This document shows, one piece after another, positions 15,248 through 16,228 of a DNA stretch of 16,228 nucleotides (positions are counted from its first letter, which is position 1; each line of letters starts with the position of its first letter). Under the pieces are notes generated by a model. It was given only the letters and a program-made list of their open reading frames with translations, was not told where the DNA came from and searched no databases. A program made the translations under genes and the position numbers. Source of the stretch: CAZYWA01 sp964650975 [NCBI: uncultured bacterium] (lineage in GTDB: Bacteria > JADJOY01); the NCBI GenBank assembly GCA_964650975.1, contig CAZYWA010000067.1, positions 5,461-21,688 on the forward strand, written 5' to 3'.

Positions 15248-16228
15248 TCATCTGGAGCGCAGATCCGAGTCGTGGGGTCGGGGGCTGGGGCGGGTCGACG
15301 CGTTCGAGCAGCGGTAGCCGTCGCGGCGCGCGTCCGCTTCGCCGCTCGCCACGTCCATGCCCAGGATGAAGAGCCGGCCCGACCCGTCCCAGAACGGCGC
15401 CGAGAGCGTCACGCACAGGTTGCCGGTGGCGAGCGAGATGTAGGGATCGGTCTTGTAGATGCGCAAGCCCGTTTCGAGGACACCGTAGTAGTACTCCTTG
15501 AGCGAGTGATCGGTGCCGCGCGCGGCGGGCGAGAAGAGCCGGCCGCGGGTGCGACCGCTGCCGGCGCTTTCGCTCACCGCGGTGTCGCTCACCTGGGTGC
15601 CAGCCTCGTCGAGGACGTAAAGGCACTCGATCTCGGGCTCGCGCGCCACCAGCGCGGCGAGCGCGCCGTCGAGCTGGTCCGGCGCCAGTCGCTCGAGCGC
15701 GCGGCATGCGAGGTCGAGCGTCGCCTGGTGCTCGCGGAAGCGCTCGCGCCGCGCGCGCAGCCGGCCCACCGACTGCGAGCGGTAGATCGCGGCCGCCTGC
15801 TCGATCGAGTGGTGGAGCGCCTCCGCCTCGAGTGCCTCCGGCGCAACGGCCTTCGAGAAGAGATAACCCTGCACGAGGTCGGCGCCGAGGCCGAGACACG
15901 CCGAGAGCTCGTCCCAGGTCTCGACTCCCTCCGCGACCACCAGCGCGCCGATCTTCTTCGCCAGCTCGACCAGCGAGCGGAACGCCTCGCGGAAGAAGAA
16001 GTTCTCGGAGACCCCGCGCACCAGCGCGCGGTCGAGCTTCAGGATGTCGGGCGCCAGCTCGGCGATCCGCGGCAGGTTCGACTCGCCGGCGCCCACGTCG
16101 TCGAGCGCGATCAGGAAGCCCTGGCGCTTGTGGCGCTCCACGAAGACCCGCAGCGCCGCGGTGTCGCGGACGTGCGACTCGTTGACCTCGATCACCACCG
16201 AGCCGCGGTCGATCGCGGCCTCGTCCAC
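15248..16228 (-). CDS. EAL-domain c-di-GMP phosphodiesterase with C-terminal Cache/PDC-like region (5' partial)
   Basis: The frame runs off the window; the codon at 16228 is GTG and probably internal. The 326 visible residues contain the second half of an EAL domain: V-I-E-V-N-E17, D43-D44-V-G-A-G-E-S-N-L, L-K64-L-D66, A-E100-G-V-E-T and Q120-G-Y-L-F. These are the metal and catalytic residues of c-di-GMP phosphodiesterases; F and T of the usual DDFGTG are V and A here. The EAL signature itself is off the window. After a helical stretch (about 133-180), residues about 190-295 look like a single PDC/Cache-type sensor fold (D-E-A-G-T-Q-V-S-D, D-H-S-L-K-E-Y-Y-Y, D-P-Y-I-S-L-A-T-G, F-I-L-G-M-D-V). 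No transmembrane segment is visible, so the sensor seems cytoplasmic and lies after the enzyme. The tail from 300 is low-complexity. Confidence 0.88.
   Translation of the reverse strand: MDEAAIDRGSVVIEVNESHVRDTAALRVFVERHKRQGFLIALDDVGAGESNLPRIAELAPDILKLDRALVRGVSENFFFREAFRSLVELAKKIGALVVAEGVETWDELSACLGLGADLVQGYLFSKAVAPEALEAEALHHSIEQAAAIYRSQSVGRLRARRERFREHQATLDLACRALERLAPDQLDGALAALVAREPEIECLYVLDEAGTQVSDTAVSESAGSGRTRGRLFSPAARGTDHSLKEYYYGVLETGLRIYKTDPYISLATGNLCVTLSAPFWDGSGRLFILGMDVASGEADARRDGYRCSNASTRPSPRPHDSDLRSR

Overview
The window is about 16 kb of very GC-rich DNA. Codons end almost always in G or C, and genes are densely packed with 4-nt start/stop overlaps. Gene content and style (AddAB-type recombination nuclease, Ku plus a three-domain LigD, a MerR-TPR hybrid, a bacterial PARP-type zinc-finger protein) suggest a soil or environmental high-GC bacterium, perhaps of the deltaproteobacterial/Myxococcota sphere. 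This is an inference from style; there is no rRNA or other marker to fix the taxon.

Layout. Positions 1-7046 (+) hold an AddB-like nuclease/helicase subunit, truncated by the window start, translationally coupled by ATGA to an AddA-like UvrD-family helicase-nuclease. Positions 7047-7296 carry palindromic repeats at a convergent gene junction. On the minus strand, 9830 down to 7297, lie Ku, a MerR-HTH/TPR protein and a small protein with two PARP-type zinc fingers. LigD diverges from Ku at 9919 (+) and is followed, by 4-nt overlaps, by an alpha/beta hydrolase and a DUF72 protein. After a second convergent junction (14081-14210, again full of repeats) come a secreted or lipoprotein-like esterase (minus), a third repeat cluster, and an EAL-domain c-di-GMP phosphodiesterase with a C-terminal sensor-like region (minus, truncated by the window end).

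Biology. About 12 kb is devoted to DNA double-strand breaks: AddAB (end processing for homologous recombination), Ku and LigD (non-homologous end joining), and between them a tandem PARP-finger protein. In eukaryotes PARP fingers recognise DNA nicks and ends, so this is the best candidate here for an undescribed repair component. The MerR-TPR protein is a plausible local regulator, and the Ku-LigD divergent promoter holds an inverted repeat that could be an operator.

The second main discovery is a REP/BIME-like repeat family. A roughly 31-bp unit has a CGGAGGG head, a 7-bp stem, an almost invariant GTCCCT loop and a GCAGCG tail. Two stem types are always paired in opposite orientation with fixed spacing. 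Four such doublets occur, three between genes and one inside the ligD reading frame, where it encodes part of the ligase-polymerase linker. A third, CG-repeat stem type occurs as a perfect inverted pair bracketing the MerR-TPR and PARP-finger genes. No tRNA, rRNA, CRISPR array, transposase or RAYT gene was seen.
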